A stretch of 64,000 bases of DNA from Typha latifolia. Its lineage: Eukaryota; Streptophyta; Magnoliopsida; Poales; Typhaceae. Numbering within the stretch: the first letter of the stretch is position 1; every line of letters begins with the position of its first letter. The notes beneath the pieces are model-generated. The model was given only the letters and a program-made list of their open reading frames with translations. It had not been told where the DNA came from and did no database searches. The stretch spans positions 7,008,501 through 7,072,500 of the forward strand of contig CM034104.1 in the NCBI GenBank assembly GCA_019914945.1, written 5' to 3'. This document shows positions 45,851 to 57,985 of the stretch, piece after piece. The translations under genes were made by a program, and so were the position numbers.

Positions 45851-47215
45851 CCCTTCTTAGACGACATACGAGCAGCAGGTGCTACTGACCCAAATATCTT
45901 GAGGATCTTGCAGTAGATAGAGGACGACCCTATGGGTCATCCTGGACTCATAAGCAAAGGCGGATTGCTATTGGATCGTGGGCGCATCGAGATACCAACG
46001 GACGTGGGCTGCAGCAAAAGAGTAATGGAGCATTTTCATTCCACCCCTGAGGCAGGACACAAGGGACTCCTACGGACTCACAGGAGGCTACTTCAAAGTT
46101 GTACATGGCCTAGGGACTCCCTGAGGCTAGTAAGATTACACCAATCTTTGCCCGTGCCAGAGAGGATTTGGGAGAACATCTCCATAGATTTCATTTAAGG
46201 CTTACCTTCTGTGAGGGGTGCTCAGTCATATTTGTCGTGGTAGACAAGCTGAGTAAGTATGCTCACTTCTCAACCCTGGCGTACCCATATTCAGTGAGGA
46301 TGGTGGCAGAGGTGTTCGTACGTGGCACTGCTAAACTTCACGGCATGCCACGTTCGATAGTATCCAACCAAGGCCGAGTCTTCATCAGTGGTTTTTGGAC
46401 GGAGTACTTTGCACTCCAAGGTAGTCGGTTAGACCTCAGTTCATCCTATCATCCACAAATAGATGGTCAAATTGAGGTGATGAACCAAGGCATAGAGTAG
46501 TACATATGGTGCTTTGTGGGCGAGAGACCGAGGAGATGGCTCGACTACTTACCGTGGGCGGAGTGGTCCTACAACACTGCATTTCAAAGCACTATCGAGA
46601 TGACACCATTCGAGGCAGTGTATGGAAGACCACCACCTACACTAAAGACATACGACCCTAAGGCAACATCAGTGAGGACAGAGACAGAGCTAGAGCTGTC
46701 AGATCGGGATGCAGTACTATGGAGACTACGGGAGCACAAGACAATGGCCTAGAACCGCATGAAACAAGTATACGACCGCCGACATCAGGAGTTAGAGTTC
46801 AAGGTCAGGGATCTTGTTTTCATGCTAGTTCAGCCATATCGACAAATTACTCTACGTCCGGTACGCAACTCCAAGTTAGCGCATCAATATTTTGGGTTGT
46901 TCTGTGTATTGGAATGAGTGGAACCGGTGGCGTACAGATTGGAGTTGCCGAAGGGATCTCAGGTTCATCCCATGTTTCATGTATCGCTACTACGGGTGAG
47001 AGCAGGGGTGGATCAAGCGGTGGGTACACATATACCCGATCCAATTGAGGAGATACAAGTATTCGAGCTAGTATGCATGTTGGCGAGATGGAGGCGACGC
47101 CGAGAGGGGCAACTAGAGACATATTAGTGGAGTGCCTCGAACGACATTTTGATGAGGCGACGTGGGAGTCTGAGGATGACATTGTGGAACACTTTCCAGA
47201 CTTCTCACCTTAAAG
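45851..47215 (+). pseudogene. Gypsy integrase and chromodomain-like tail
   Basis: Zinc-finger side EHFHSTPEAGHKGLLRTHRR (46,030); core VVDKLSKYAHFSTLAYPYS, SNQGRVFISGFWTEYF, SSYHPQIDGQIEVMNQGIE (46,226-46,500); YLPWAEWSYNTAFQS and MTPFEAVYGRPPPTL (46,546-46,640). The tail reads MEPVAYRLELPKGSQVHPMF, HVSLLR, then a WESEDDIVEHFPDFS end near 47,165-47,210. Frameshifts near 46,190 and 46,760 and stops at 46,498 and 46,750. Confidence 0.87.
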
Positions 47216-47240
47216 TCAAGGTGACGAAAGCGTGGTGGAT

Positions 47241-47757
47241 TAATACAACTAGAGCTTGATCAAGTTGTGGAATGCCGGGCACTCGTGTTTGAAAGCATCG
47301 TTCGAATGCTTGCACGCGTTCACGAAGACAAGGAATGGGTTTTGAACGTTTGAACAGCCTAGAGCACATTCAAACGCGTTGCAGCAAGAATGCTTGGCTT
47401 TTAGGGATTTATTTTAGTTGTTTGGGTTAAAAGGGGTAGTCTCTAAGTACTGTAGAGTGCACCCTAGTTGGATTAGTTTTGGAATGAATCTTCTTTCTCC
47501 TTACCTCTCTTTATCTCTCTTCCTCCTCGTGCCCTAACCTTCCCATCAACCCATAGCCGACCTTGGTTAGATCCTTCCCCGTCGTCTGTCGCTGCCCTAC
47601 TTCTTCTACAAGCGACCCCTTCTCCCTTGCCCTATCTCTACCCTATCCGCTCACATCCCTATCTCCACATTCATCCCACCTTCATCTCCTTCCACCATCA
47701 TTAAAGAGCTACCTTAAATCCAAATACCCAACCTAATACCCTCATTAGTCCAGTTCA
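47241..47757 (+). repeat. 3' LTR of the palindrome-type gypsy element
   Basis: Matches the 5' LTR from TACAACTAGAGCT(T)GATCAAGTT to TCCACCATCATTAAAGAGCT and on to about 47,757; the cluster of TTCGAA-like words is shorter. The right end is blurred by the adjoining copia fragment. Confidence 0.75.
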
Positions 47758-48150
47758 TAATAGATATGAAATAAAAGATATTACTAAAATGTGAGAACTG
47801 AAAAATATTCTCAAAATAATATCTTTGACAATATTTTGAGACTATTCTCGTATAAGTATGATAATATTTACCATCATCTAAATGATTATGGTAGATTTTA
47901 CTATATAATTCTAACATCTCCCTCAAACTCAAGATAGCAATGAAGTTGTCGTATTGAGTTTGGAAACGAGATTAGGAAGCTAGTCAGAAGGATGTGACTT
48001 TGTGAAAACATCGACAAGGTGATCTCTTATTTAATGGGTTGTAGGTGTAAAGTGCCCTTCTTTAGATAATGCCTAGCAAAGTGATAGTTATCAAACTAAG
48101 AACCCTAATTGTAAGCTCATTTTCACACTTATCACCACATTCTCTGCAGG
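47758..48150 (-). mobile_element. 3' end of another copia element (minus strand)
   Basis: On the minus strand, RNase H-type text HFARHYLKKGTLHLQPIK then a D(V)FTKS-like piece, then GAGTTTGAGGGAGATGTTAGA, the polypurine tract and LTR start typical of copia (TGTTAGAATTATATAG...). The LTR piece runs to about 47,758 (roughly 155 bp). Decayed and truncated. Confidence 0.7.
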
Positions 48151-48179
48151 AAGCATGAGCCCTTGGCTTGAAAAAATAT

Positions 48180-49070
48180 TATAATCCTACGTCATCAGAT
48201 ACTGCTAGAGCTAACACCCTACCTCACAATTATCCATTTTAGGATCATCAAGTGTCTAACCTCTATACTCGATAAACAGTTTACCTAATTATCCTCCCAT
48301 GAGTAACAATCTCAGACATAAATCAACATATATATATAAGTATTATATATATTTTTCCCTTAATCTTGGTTGAGTGAGTAAAAGGATAAATAACTACTTG
48401 ATATTACGTGCACGTGGTATAATGTCTAATATCATATATGGAATGACCAGCATACTTTAAGTGTATATTACATATAAAGTATGCATTCAATCATCATGAA
48501 GTGAAAACACCTAGATGCTAATAATAAAAGCATTAATATAAATATCATAATATTACTACAATGTCAGAATGCTAGTATCATCACAATATGTCTATACTAT
48601 ACTTAGATTATAAAGGAATCACTTGCCTGAAGTGTATTTGACTGCTAAAATTACACTTTAGTTACTTGGTTCCTCCTACATCTCATAATGTTACTCATAT
48701 AGTAAGAGATTTACTAATAAGGTAAAGGTAATTGAACTATAAGTTAAAGAAGAAATCTAATCTATAATTACATATTAAATATATCATGAAAATGTCGCTA
48801 TGTTTTTGGATAGGTTCAATTTATTTGTCTATGAAAATAATTTTTAAGAATACCGACATAAAAATTGTTAATTAATTTGAATATAATAATATTCATAATT
48901 TCATATCCACTTAATATAATAAACAAATGAATTTATATTTTCTGATAATTTATATTAAGGTCCCAAATTTAAAATATATATATGGGCTAGCTCACAGCCC
49001 AAATAAAGGATGGATTGCGAGCTGCCCACACCTCACCTCAACCAAGATCTTGAGTTAGGCCTTAGGGCCC
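48180..49070 (-). repeat. Degenerate Tekay-type LTR fragment
   Basis: Words such as CCTACGTCATCAGATACTGC(T)AGAG, CCTCACAATTATC and GGTTGAGTGAGTA align in order with the Tekay-like LTRs (13,400-13,570). The stretch 48,980-49,070 has the GGGCC/CAGCCC-rich part. Much diverged. Confidence 0.55.
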
Positions 49071-49324
49071 AACCCGAGATTAGTTGCAATCAGTTTGTAG
49101 TCCAGGGTCCACAAGTGTGGTTGGACTAGCCCCCTCCTAATCTTCTTCTTCTTTGATCTAAGGAGAATAATAAATAATGCAAAAAGGGGAGAAGCAAGGC
49201 CAGAGGAGCTTGTTAATATGTTAAAATGTGATAAATCTAGCTTGAGAGCCAATCAACAAAATAGAGGGAGGCAAGAGGATATGGGACCATGGGTTCACAA
49301 CCCCGATTGGATAGGTAACGAGGT
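49071..49324. other. Short spacer
   Basis: No gene recognised; the frames on the minus strand here look like chance. Confidence 0.4.
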
Positions 49325-50249
49325 TGTAACATCCAAAAAAAAATTCGTGAACGTGCCCGACACGTGCGCTAAGCTTAAGGGCGCGCACGTGTAGGGCACA
49401 TGCGCTGAGCTTAAGGACGCGCACGTGCGGGGCACATGCGCCCCTTTTCCTTCCCTCTCTCATCTTCTTCTCGTCATGCCGGAGCACCACCAAAACCGCC
49501 GACCCCCTGGATCGAAGTGCCGAAGCTCCCTCACCCTCCAGGTAAGTGTGATTTGCAATTCGTTGGTTAATTAGGATTTTCCTTTGATTTTTCTCCTCTC
49601 GATCTCACCGTGATCTGGTCGACTAGCGGCCTCATGCCCTACCACGTTGATCCAGTGAGCTTCCCTCTTTGGCAAGGATGCCCCCATTGGCTTCCTTCGA
49701 CGCCCTCGTGGCCGGAGCTATCAGATGGCCCCTCGCCTTAGCTGGTGGCCTAAACGAGGTGGGTTCTAGCCACCTCTGGCAGCTCGGCTTCCCCTCGACT
49801 AGCTTCTACTTGCCGAGGTAAGCGTGTCAGTGGGTTCGGCCGAGTTAGCCAGCCTTCCTCCCTCCTTTCGGATGAGGTGAGGAAGGAGGGAGAGGAGTGC
49901 CTCGGGCTGGGTGTAGCCAACCTACGCGCCGGATTGGGCTGGGTGTAGCCAACCTAAGCGCCGGATTGGGCTGGGTGCGGCCCAGCCTGAGCTTTAGGTC
50001 AGGCTAGGTGAGGCGAGCCCATGCGCCAAGTTGGGTTAGGTATGGCCCAGGCCGGGGCCCGCGTTTCAGGCCTGGCTGGGTTCGGCCCAGCCCGGGGCCT
50101 ATTTGTCGAGCCGAGCTAGGTGAGGCCTAGCCCAGCTCGTATTAGGGTGTGGTTGGGCTGCATGCAGCCCAGCCCAGGTTTGTGTTAGGTTGGGCTACAA
50201 GCGGCCCAGCCCATGAGGACTTTAGGCCTAGTTCCCTTAGGTCCTGTTC

Positions 50250-51990
50250 ATATCTAGAATAGGGAAGAATAGGAATAACAAAACCTAATTTGCTATTCCT
50301 AACATGATGGTTGTATTCTAAGAATAGTTATACCTATGTTTACCTGTTATTCGGAATAAGGGTGTAATAGTTATTTTTGATGTGATATAAAGTAAATGAA
50401 ATAATGGGAAAAATTACTATAATACCCTTCAATTTGATTTAAAATAGATTGATGGGATAGAAGGAGAGAAGCTTATAATATTATAAGTATGCAATGCATG
50501 CATAAAATATTGCATTATTATGCTTTATGCACCTACCAGTGCGTAGTACTATAGTGGGAGCGTACATATGCATTGTGTATTGGTATGTATGTAATACATT
50601 ATCTTTTGGCAAGCAATATTAATTATTACCGCACTTTACTTATTTACCAACACTTATTACTATGTTAGGAGCATACTTATGTATTGTGTTCTAGTATGTA
50701 GGTAATGTATTATTTCTTGGCAAGCGATATCAATCATTATCATGCTTTACTTATCTACCAGCGCCTATTACTATGGTGGGAGTATACATATGCATTGTGT
50801 GCTGATACGTATGTAATGCATTATATTTTGGCAAGCAATATCAATTATTAGCATGCTTTATTTATCTACCAACGTCCATTACTATGGTGGGAGCGTACAT
50901 ATACATTATGTGCTAGTATGTATGTAATACATTATATCTTGGCAAGCAACATTAATTATTACCATGCTTTATTTATCTATTAGCACCCATTACTACAGTG
51001 GGAGCGTACCTATGTATTGTGTGCTGGTACATATATAATGCATTAAAATATTAGTTTATTTATATTAGTCTTTTGTTACATTTAATACTACATATTTTCT
51101 AGTCGAAAATAATATGTTATATTTAAATATCATTATATTTAATATTAAAAATATTACAATTTTATTTTACATGGAACATATATTTTTAATAATCTTTGCA
51201 AAATGAGATTATTAATAATATAAAATATTTATACTTTCATATGCTTTATTTTAGCTTAAAACATGAGATTATTAATAATATAATATTAATTTTCCCCAAA
51301 TTTCTATTTTATTTTTTATAAAAATTAATTAGATTAATACATAGTTTAAATAGTAAATATATTATTTTATCTATGAGTTAATATTTAATTCGATAAAATA
51401 TTAGTTTATTAATATTATATTTTTGATGTTATTAGTACATATAAAAATTATTTTAATAATAATATAATTTATAAAATATTTATTATATCAATTAAATACT
51501 ATATTATTAAGAATTTTATAATATTTGTATTTACAAAAAATAATATTTAATAATAGTAATACTTTTTAAAATGTGTTTATTTTTATGAATAATTAAATTA
51601 TTGGCATTTATGCTGTTTAAATTAAATTTTATTTATTTAGTATAAAATAATAAAAATATGATAAGAGAAGAGAGAGAGTAGAGAGGAGTGATAAATTATG
51701 AAAGGATGTTGATAAGATGTTTAAAAGAGAGAAGAAAAGGAGTAATAAATTATGGTAAGATATTTGAAACTAATAAAAAATAAATGATAAATTATAATAA
51801 GATTTTTAAGAGAGGTTGTAGTCAAATCAAAGGTAAATTGTTAATTGGGTTAGTATGTGGTATAAGATGTAATTTTAATAAATAGTGTTTATATTATGGA
51901 ATCTGGCTATTGTGATGTTTAGCTGTTATTTTAGAATAAGAGGTTGTATTCTCGAATAAGAATTTTTGTTATTCCTGAAGTGAATAGGGG
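50250..51990. mobile_element. AT-rich insertion with inverted ends inside the solo LTR
   Basis: Left end CCTGTTCATATCTAGAATAG with GGAATAACAAAA following; right end read inverted CCTGAGCCCCTATTCACTTC with AGGAATAACAAAA following. So the termini are inverted around GGAATAACAAAA. The inside is AT-rich, with the 111-bp repeats and no coding text. It looks like a non-autonomous DNA transposon; superfamily not decided. Confidence 0.6.
50534..51050. repeat. 111-bp tandem repeat, about 4.7 copies
   Basis: Units beginning ACCA(G/A)CGCC(C)ATTACTATG start at 50,534, 50,646, 50,757, 50,868 and 50,979; each continues GGTGGGAGCGTACATATGCA, then TGTGTGCTGGTA and TTGGCAAGCAATAT. Identity is about 85-90 percent by eye, with no reading frame. 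Confidence 0.95.
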
Positions 51991-54199
51991 CTCAGGGTTT
52001 TGGGCCCATTTTTTTGTGGATTTGTGCTTCGGCTTGAGCTGGCCAAGCCAATTATTTGTTTAATAATCTTTTTAATTTATGCTAGTCATCTTATTCTTTT
52101 ATTCTTATCAACCTAAGCCCTAATCATTAATCATTTTTAGCAGATAGTAGTGTTCGCTTTATTAATTATCTTATAAATTAATTTTAATGAATTAGACCGT
52201 GGCCGGAGAGTGTCGTTATAAATAACACATAAAAGAAGCTAACTCTAATTGGGATTTAGCGAGGTCGTGTATACTTGGTTAAATTAATTTTAGTAAATTG
52301 AGTCGGTGATCAAGGTGTATCTGTATTAATTTCTCCTGCCAGAGAATTAATACAGATTATTATAGGGAAAGTATATTAAGCAGATTATCTTAATTAGCGA
52401 AACGAATTAATCTAGTGTTGCCTATGTGATTTACCTAAATGATAATACTTAATGGAACAAAAATTCAAGGTAATTTATTTTAAATTACTTTTAATAACGT
52501 GTTAGGTGCTACTATAACTATGCTAAACTAAACCTAGTTAATAAATATAGAAATTCACAAATGGACCTACCTAAGCCTATAGTGAACATTAGTATGACTA
52601 TTCAACTAATTAGTGATAGGATTATTGTGCTTATGCTTTTTATTTATTTTTCTTATCGAGGTGGACTCTATACCCTATGAGGATGATCTCGTGGCATAGT
52701 TGCAGCTAGTATCAAGAAAGCGGTTCAGGCAAGTGAAACTTCTATAATCTAGGAGTAGTGTAGATAATAAAATATCGTACCTTATGAAATCATTACATTC
52801 ATATCATGCATGTGCATGCGTTTTTCTTACCGTTATTATCGCACGTCATGCATAGATATTATATTTTACGGTTCGGTAAGATTTCATGTATCATGATGTC
52901 TACACATATTTGCTAGGCATGATCATGTGTTTAGCACGCAAAACATGATAATGATGGGTATTACATTATGCTTGCTATATTGTATAATATCATACCACTT
53001 ACATACGTGCATGACCATAAAGGGGTTGATTACTATGTCTCGACAGTACCCGACACCTCCCCAGCCAGGGTTAGGGGCGGGGGATACGATTATACTTATA
53101 TATGTTAGGGCTCACGCTTAAGGTCTCAATCTATTGATCACAGACAATCAGGTAGCTGTTTTGCTAGGCGATGTGCGATTTACTATCGATCGATGAGAGT
53201 CATACCCTTTAGAGTATTTAAGAGAGAGAGAGAAAGGTAGGATGGTGTAAACCTAGCGGTACCTGTTGACATAGCGTGAGGACGTCCGTGAGAGACGGCT
53301 CATGATTTCTACACGGTGGTGCGATGATGTGGAGCCGAGGGCTAGGATGGTAGTATCAATGTGCAATACTGACATATGTGATGGGCTTACAACTAAGTTC
53401 CTTAGTTTGCGGTGGCAAACAATTGGTTATATTGTTCATCGGGTGATAGGCTGGCGATTCTCCTTTGGGGGTATACGTGTGGTCGGGTGTGAGATGATGA
53501 TGTGGCCTATGAGCATAGCTCTGCAAGAGCCTAAGTTATAGACTTGGTAGTCTAAGAGAATGCATGTTATGTGATATAGTTTTGACATAGCCTATGGGCA
53601 GAGCTCAGTGTGAAATCGAATTTGAGGACTTCATTGTCCGGATTAATGTATTGATTTGATAATTATGTGTATATTTATATTTACTTATTGTTGCATCATT
53701 TATTACATTACTTTTAGACTATAAAAGTAGAAACTTGTTGGCTTTATGCTCACCACCTTCTGATGGAAATATTTTTAGATTAGTAGATGAGCTAGAATTC
53801 GGGGCGGATCTAGCGGAGACTAGCTTGAGTCTTCTTATTCGAATTCTTATTCTTATTCATGTAAATTAAGTTAAATGGTTTGTAGCTCCTACGTGGGCTT
53901 TTTTTTTGTTATGGATATGTATTTTGGGCTTGTTGCGGCCTTGGTGTTATAGGCTTCTTGTCTGTATTATGTATGAATGTGAGATTTTCGCCGATATATT
54001 GTGTTGAAACATTAACCAATAGGTCACGTGGTAATCACGTGATTCTACCCACATGAGAGGCACGTGTTTGGTGGCAGGTGTTACAGGGTTGTATGGAAAA
54101 GGGTCTCTAAATCTTGAGCTTGGGAGAGAGTGATACCAACTAGAAAAGGAGTGGGGACGACAGCTAGAAGTATGACACAAAGCCAGCGATAAGAAGCAA

Positions 54200-54905
54200 C
54201 TTCATGTAACCTCGCTCAAGGGAAAGAACAATCGGTAGAGGGTTACCACTAGCAAGGTGACATCAAGAGAAAGCTTCTCAGGATGAAGCGAGGTTGTCTA
54301 GTGATCGCCGATGGCAAGAAAGTCCTATTTTCTAGATGCAACTGGCAATGTGACACTAAGAGAAAGTCATATATTCTTAATGCCCTCAAAGCTAGAAGCC
54401 TTCAATCAAGTGAAAATTATTTGGGATTTTTCTTTGCCTCGATCTAAGAACAAAGCTTTGAAGTTCTTACTAGACATACTGTAGTCGAGACTTGCTAGCT
54501 GGAAATCAAAATTGCTCTCTTATGTTAAAATACTTGTTCTGATTAAGGCAATCATTTATTCCATTCCTATTTACTTCATGAATATTGTCTTACTACCTAG
54601 CTCCTTCCGCAACAAAATGACCTCCATCATTAGGAACTTCTAGTTAGTTTCGATGGCAACAAATGTCGGCTTCATCTCCTAAGTTGGGATAGTATCCGTA
54701 AACCCCTAGATAGAGGTAGTCTAGGCATAAAACATATCACCTAACTAATAAGGCTCTGATTTTAACACTTGCCTCAAGTATAATCACAAAACGGCCTACT
54801 CCTTGGGTAAGATTATTTAAGGAAAAGCATTTCCGAAACTCATTCTCCAAAAAGGCTCAGGCCAAGTCAAAAGGATCTTGGATATGGAATGTGCTTTATA
54901 TACAC
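54200..54905 (+). pseudogene. LINE (L1-type) reverse transcriptase 3' part
   Basis: Text in mixed frames: LAGWKSKLLSYVK-like, LIKAIIYSIPIYFMNIVLLP (about 54,540-54,595), MTSIIRNF, LSWDSIRKPLDRGSLGIKHI (54,685-54,740), then SKGSWIWNVL near 54,880. These are the post-catalytic RT blocks of plant L1 elements. Upstream 54,090-54,400 is unclear. Dense frameshifts. Confidence 0.75.
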
Positions 54906-55560
54906 TGCATAATAATATCCACTAGGTGCTAACTACATTGGTGGGAGAGGCTGGGATATTATGAAACATAAGAGTGTTTCGGGTGTTCCAAATGCTCCAA
55001 AGCAACCAAAACCAAAAGCTAGGTCTTTAGTCGGAAGCTCCGAGCTTAGCTAAACAATCCAATCATCCAGGCATCGGGGACTATTTTCATTGCGAACCAA
55101 ACTACCTTCGCAAAGAGGTAGGACAAGAATATTTGATCAACAGTCGCGGTGTTTTCACCACAAAAGGGGTATCATCAATCTGAGGAGTGAATTTGTGAAG
55201 CTTCGATCTAACAGGGAGGGCATTTGATATACTATTCCTGATGAAAATTTTGACCCTCGGAGGCATTAGGGAGTTCTTTCAAATGACCTTCCATAGCTTT
55301 GGATGATGGATAGAGGAGGAAGAGCTCATCCAATGACCATTAATTAGCACGTTGTAGGCTGATTTGTAGCTGAAAGATCTAGATTTCAAACTGGTCCACA
55401 TTAGCTTGTCTTGCTGATTGGACAAAGCTTAGTTGAGATAAATTTGGGAAATGCGGTCAGATATGCAAGTAGGGAAGAGATCATTTATCAGATTCCAATT
55501 CCTCCTTGACCCATTTAACATTCATAAGTAGGCTAATACTCGATAGATCACAATTTTGGA
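54906..55560 (-). pseudogene. LINE zf-RVT domain, inverted relative to its neighbours
   Basis: On the minus strand it reads INDLFPTCISDRISQIYLN, then HHPKLWKVIWKNSLMPPRVK-type text with FIRNSISNALPVRSKLHKF, then FWLLWSIWNTRNTLMFHN, the zinc-binding RVT domain that follows RT in plant L1 elements. Adjacent RT (left) and RNase H (right) pieces are on the + strand, so this block is reversed in place. Confidence 0.75.
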
Positions 55561-55579
55561 GCCATTTATCTTTCAAGAT

Positions 55580-55990
55580 ATTGATGATTTCACCATTGTC
55601 GTGTTCGTGTTTATTACCTCAACCTGTTTAACCCATTTATGACTGTCCCACCAACTCATTTATAACACGATAACTTATTTATGACTTGATTAACCTGTTT
55701 ATGACCCGACTAACCCGTTTATGAATCATCTAACATGTCTATAGTATAAAAAAACTCATTTTATAATTTGAAAAAAAAAATTCATTTATAATCTGAAAAA
55801 CTATTTATAGCTCGAATAACTTAAAAAAATTAAAAAATTTGTGCTACTCAATAGCTCATTTATGACTCATGTAGCTCATTTAATAAACAGATTGTGTTAG
55901 TGTTTAGAAATTTTAACCCGTTTAGTAAATGAGTTATATTCGTGTTTGCATTATCCTAGCTTGACTCGAATCAAACTCGATTGTCTCCCC
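55580..55990. mobile_element. hAT-type non-autonomous element (ACCCGTTTATGA repeats)
   Basis: Many AACCTGTTTA(T)GACCCG words; the right end reads TATTCGTGTTTGCATTATCC, the left TTGTCGTGTTCGTGTTTATT. A related copy lies at 56,760-57,160. Confidence 0.5.
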
Positions 55991-56570
55991 TAACGTGGAG
56001 TGGCTTCATTATGCAGGCTCTAACTTGGGAAGCGAAACCTAAGCCTAACGATCTGGTAGTTTGGATTTATACCAGCTAGCGCGGCAACAACTTGGGAGGT
56101 GTGTGAATTTTCATTCACCAGGGTCTTTCAAAAGGCAGGAGAGATAATTCTCTTCTTCTAAGTTACTGTGTCAATGTGATATATAGGAAAGCAATGGCAA
56201 TTTTACTAGGCTTGAAGTCATAAAGATCAGCGGGAATCACCCGGCTTGGATATGAAGCGACTCCCAGGTTGTTGTGAAGTCAATAATCAGAATAGTGGAT
56301 AACATCGACTAGCAGATCCATTCCATTATATGTGAGGCAAAAGATCGGAATAGTGGATAACATCGACTAGCAGATCCCACTATATGTGAGGCAAAAGATT
56401 TATTATCCCTACACCTTCACATTCATATCTATTTTACTAGTAGAGGGAACAATGGATATGCTCACAATCTAGCTCAATTTGCTATAAAAAAATCAACTAT
56501 GTAAACTTTGATCTGGTCCCGAACTGGACCTTTTATGTAATCTCGATCATATTTGAATGCAGTCAGGATT
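55991..56570 (+). pseudogene. LINE RNase H domain (3' end of L1-type element)
   Basis: Reads RKAMAILLGLEVIKISGNHP then SDSQVVVKSIIRIVDNID (56,187-56,315), and FTSRGNNGYAHNLAQFA(I) (56,435-56,490), the usual end of plant L1 RNase H. A 58-bp duplication (56,291-56,400) interrupts it. Confidence 0.8.
56286..56400. repeat. 58-bp tandem duplication in the LINE RNase H
   Basis: AATAGTGGATAACATCGACT recurs at 56,291 and 56,349, followed by AGCAGATCC and TATATGTGAGGCAAAAGAT. Confidence 0.9.
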
Positions 56571-57590
56571 TTTTTCTTAAAAAAAATAAAATAAAAATAA
56601 AAATGGGTACCAGTTCATCCAATGAGATTTTTGCATGGGAGATTTTTTTATTTTTTCTGCATGAGTTAGATTTTTACAATCTAGCCTACATAAATAAGTA
56701 TATTACTAAATTAATATATTTTAGTTTCTATATTCTCTTGTGAAATTTAAAAGGATACAGATTAGAGGTGGCAATTTGGTCAAGTTGGCCACGTTGGATC
56801 CAAATCAAGCCAACCAAAACACAACCTATTTATTATATGAGTTAAAATATTAAATATAAACATGACCCGTTTATTAATTAAATGAGTTACATTAGTTATA
56901 AATGGATTATTAAATTACATAAGTCATCTAGGTTTATATAAGTTACTCAGGTTATAAACATATCTATTTGGATTATAAACAAAATTTATTCAGATTATAG
57001 TTGGATTTATTTGTGTTAGAAATAGATTCTTCAAAAGATAAATAGCTTATTCAATTTGTAATCGAGTTATTGTCTCATAAATGATTTATTATTTATAAAC
57101 TGGTTATTATTTTATAAACATATTGGTACATAATAACAAGTAAATAATAGATTGAGATAATAAATATGAATACCACCCTTCTCCAACCAGATTATATTAA
57201 AGTCTAATTCCAAAACCAGATTATATTATATTATATTATATTATATATATATATATATTAGGTAACTATCCGAGAAATCCAATCCAATGTACTGGAGCAA
57301 GTTTTAGACAAGGAACAAAAATCCAGTGCTTGGAAAAAGGAGCTGATGAATTGGTTGAAGTATTAAATAGTCTCCCATTTAAGTGGTTCACGGAATAGTT
57401 AGAGAGGGATCATACTCATGAGTGTGAGAGGCGAAGTAAGTGGTCAGAAAACTTAAGTAAGGACGAAAGTGTTAAATTGGAAAAGTAGGTTGGCACTATA
57501 TGTCACACATTATACACATGTATTCTTCTTCTTCTTCTTCTTCTTTATTTTTAAAGAGGAGCAGAAGAACTGCTATCTAGCTTACACAAA
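56571..57590. mobile_element. A-rich LINE tail, then hAT-type non-autonomous element
   Basis: 56,572-56,605 is an A-rich tail after the LINE. From 56,762 the text AGATTAGAGGTGGCAATTTG is the classical TAGAGGTGGCAA terminus of plant hAT elements, followed by GACCCGTTTATTAATT-type repeats to about 57,160. An (ATATT)n/(AT)n microsatellite lies at 57,215-57,262. No gene. Confidence 0.6.
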
Positions 57591-57985
57591 CGGGTTTATT
57601 AGAGCACCCTGAAACTTGACATTGTTACTGCCCAATTGATAGCCATGTTAGCTTGCCATACATATACTGAACTTGAGTATTTACGAAAGTCTATAACATT
57701 GCTATATAGTATAGGTATGTACTCTACCAATTCCTCAGAGTCAAGAACTTTAAAATAACATGCTTTTATGCTTTTGAGCCGTCCTGATTGCTGCCCTCTC
57801 AAAGTCTCAAAGCTCGAGCAGTTTTCGATCCGAGCGGGCTTTCCTCTCTCAATCCAGATTTGCATCTGCACAACGAGCACCCAGTTCTACCCTATCGGAC
57901 CAAAGTTTCAAAGAATCCATCTGTGTTGATTTTGATCCAATTTGATGGAAAAGGATCGACCCATCTTACCAGAGTGGCTTGCCGT
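57591..57985 (-). pseudogene. LINE RNase H fragment (minus strand)
   Basis: On the minus strand it starts WVDPFPSNWIKINTDGFFE (57,970-57,915), the start of L1-type RNase H, and continues in another frame to VYVWQANMAINWAVTMSSF, like the EANxxADWLA end. A 93-codon open frame (57,880-57,599) covers the second half. Truncated and shifted. Confidence 0.7.

Larger units (their letters stand above)
41756..47757 (+). mobile_element. Ty3/gypsy retrotransposon with palindrome-bearing LTRs
   Basis: A 5' LTR (41,756-42,444), primer site, gag, protease, reverse transcriptase, RNase H, integrase and a chromodomain-like tail, then a 3' LTR (47,241 to about 47,757), all on the + strand. The C-terminal text (PYRQITLRPVRNSKLAHQYF then chromodomain-like WESEDDIVEHFPDF) points to a chromovirus other than the Tekay-like element. 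More than a dozen stops and frameshifts. The 3' LTR is shorter than the 5' LTR by about 170 bp, partly in the palindrome cluster. Confidence 0.88.
49325..54085 (+). repeat. Tekay-type solo LTR with an insertion inside
   Basis: It starts TGTAACATCC and ends CAGGTGTTACA, the termini of the Tekay-like family in + orientation. The right end (CACGTGGTAATCACGTGATT to GGCACGTGTTTGGTGGCAGG) mirrors the inverted CACGCGG block at the ends of the intact element. GC-rich GGGCTG/CAGCCC words occur at 49,880-50,220. About 1.74 kb (50,250-51,990) is foreign. No internal coding region is present, hence solo LTR. Flanks (GAGGT and GGGTT) do not give a clean duplication. Confidence 0.65.

Noticed and set aside
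49320..54090. A full LTR retrotransposon between 49.3 and 54.1 kb
   Set aside because: No gag or pol text and no second LTR inside; a single LTR with an AT-rich insertion explains it better.
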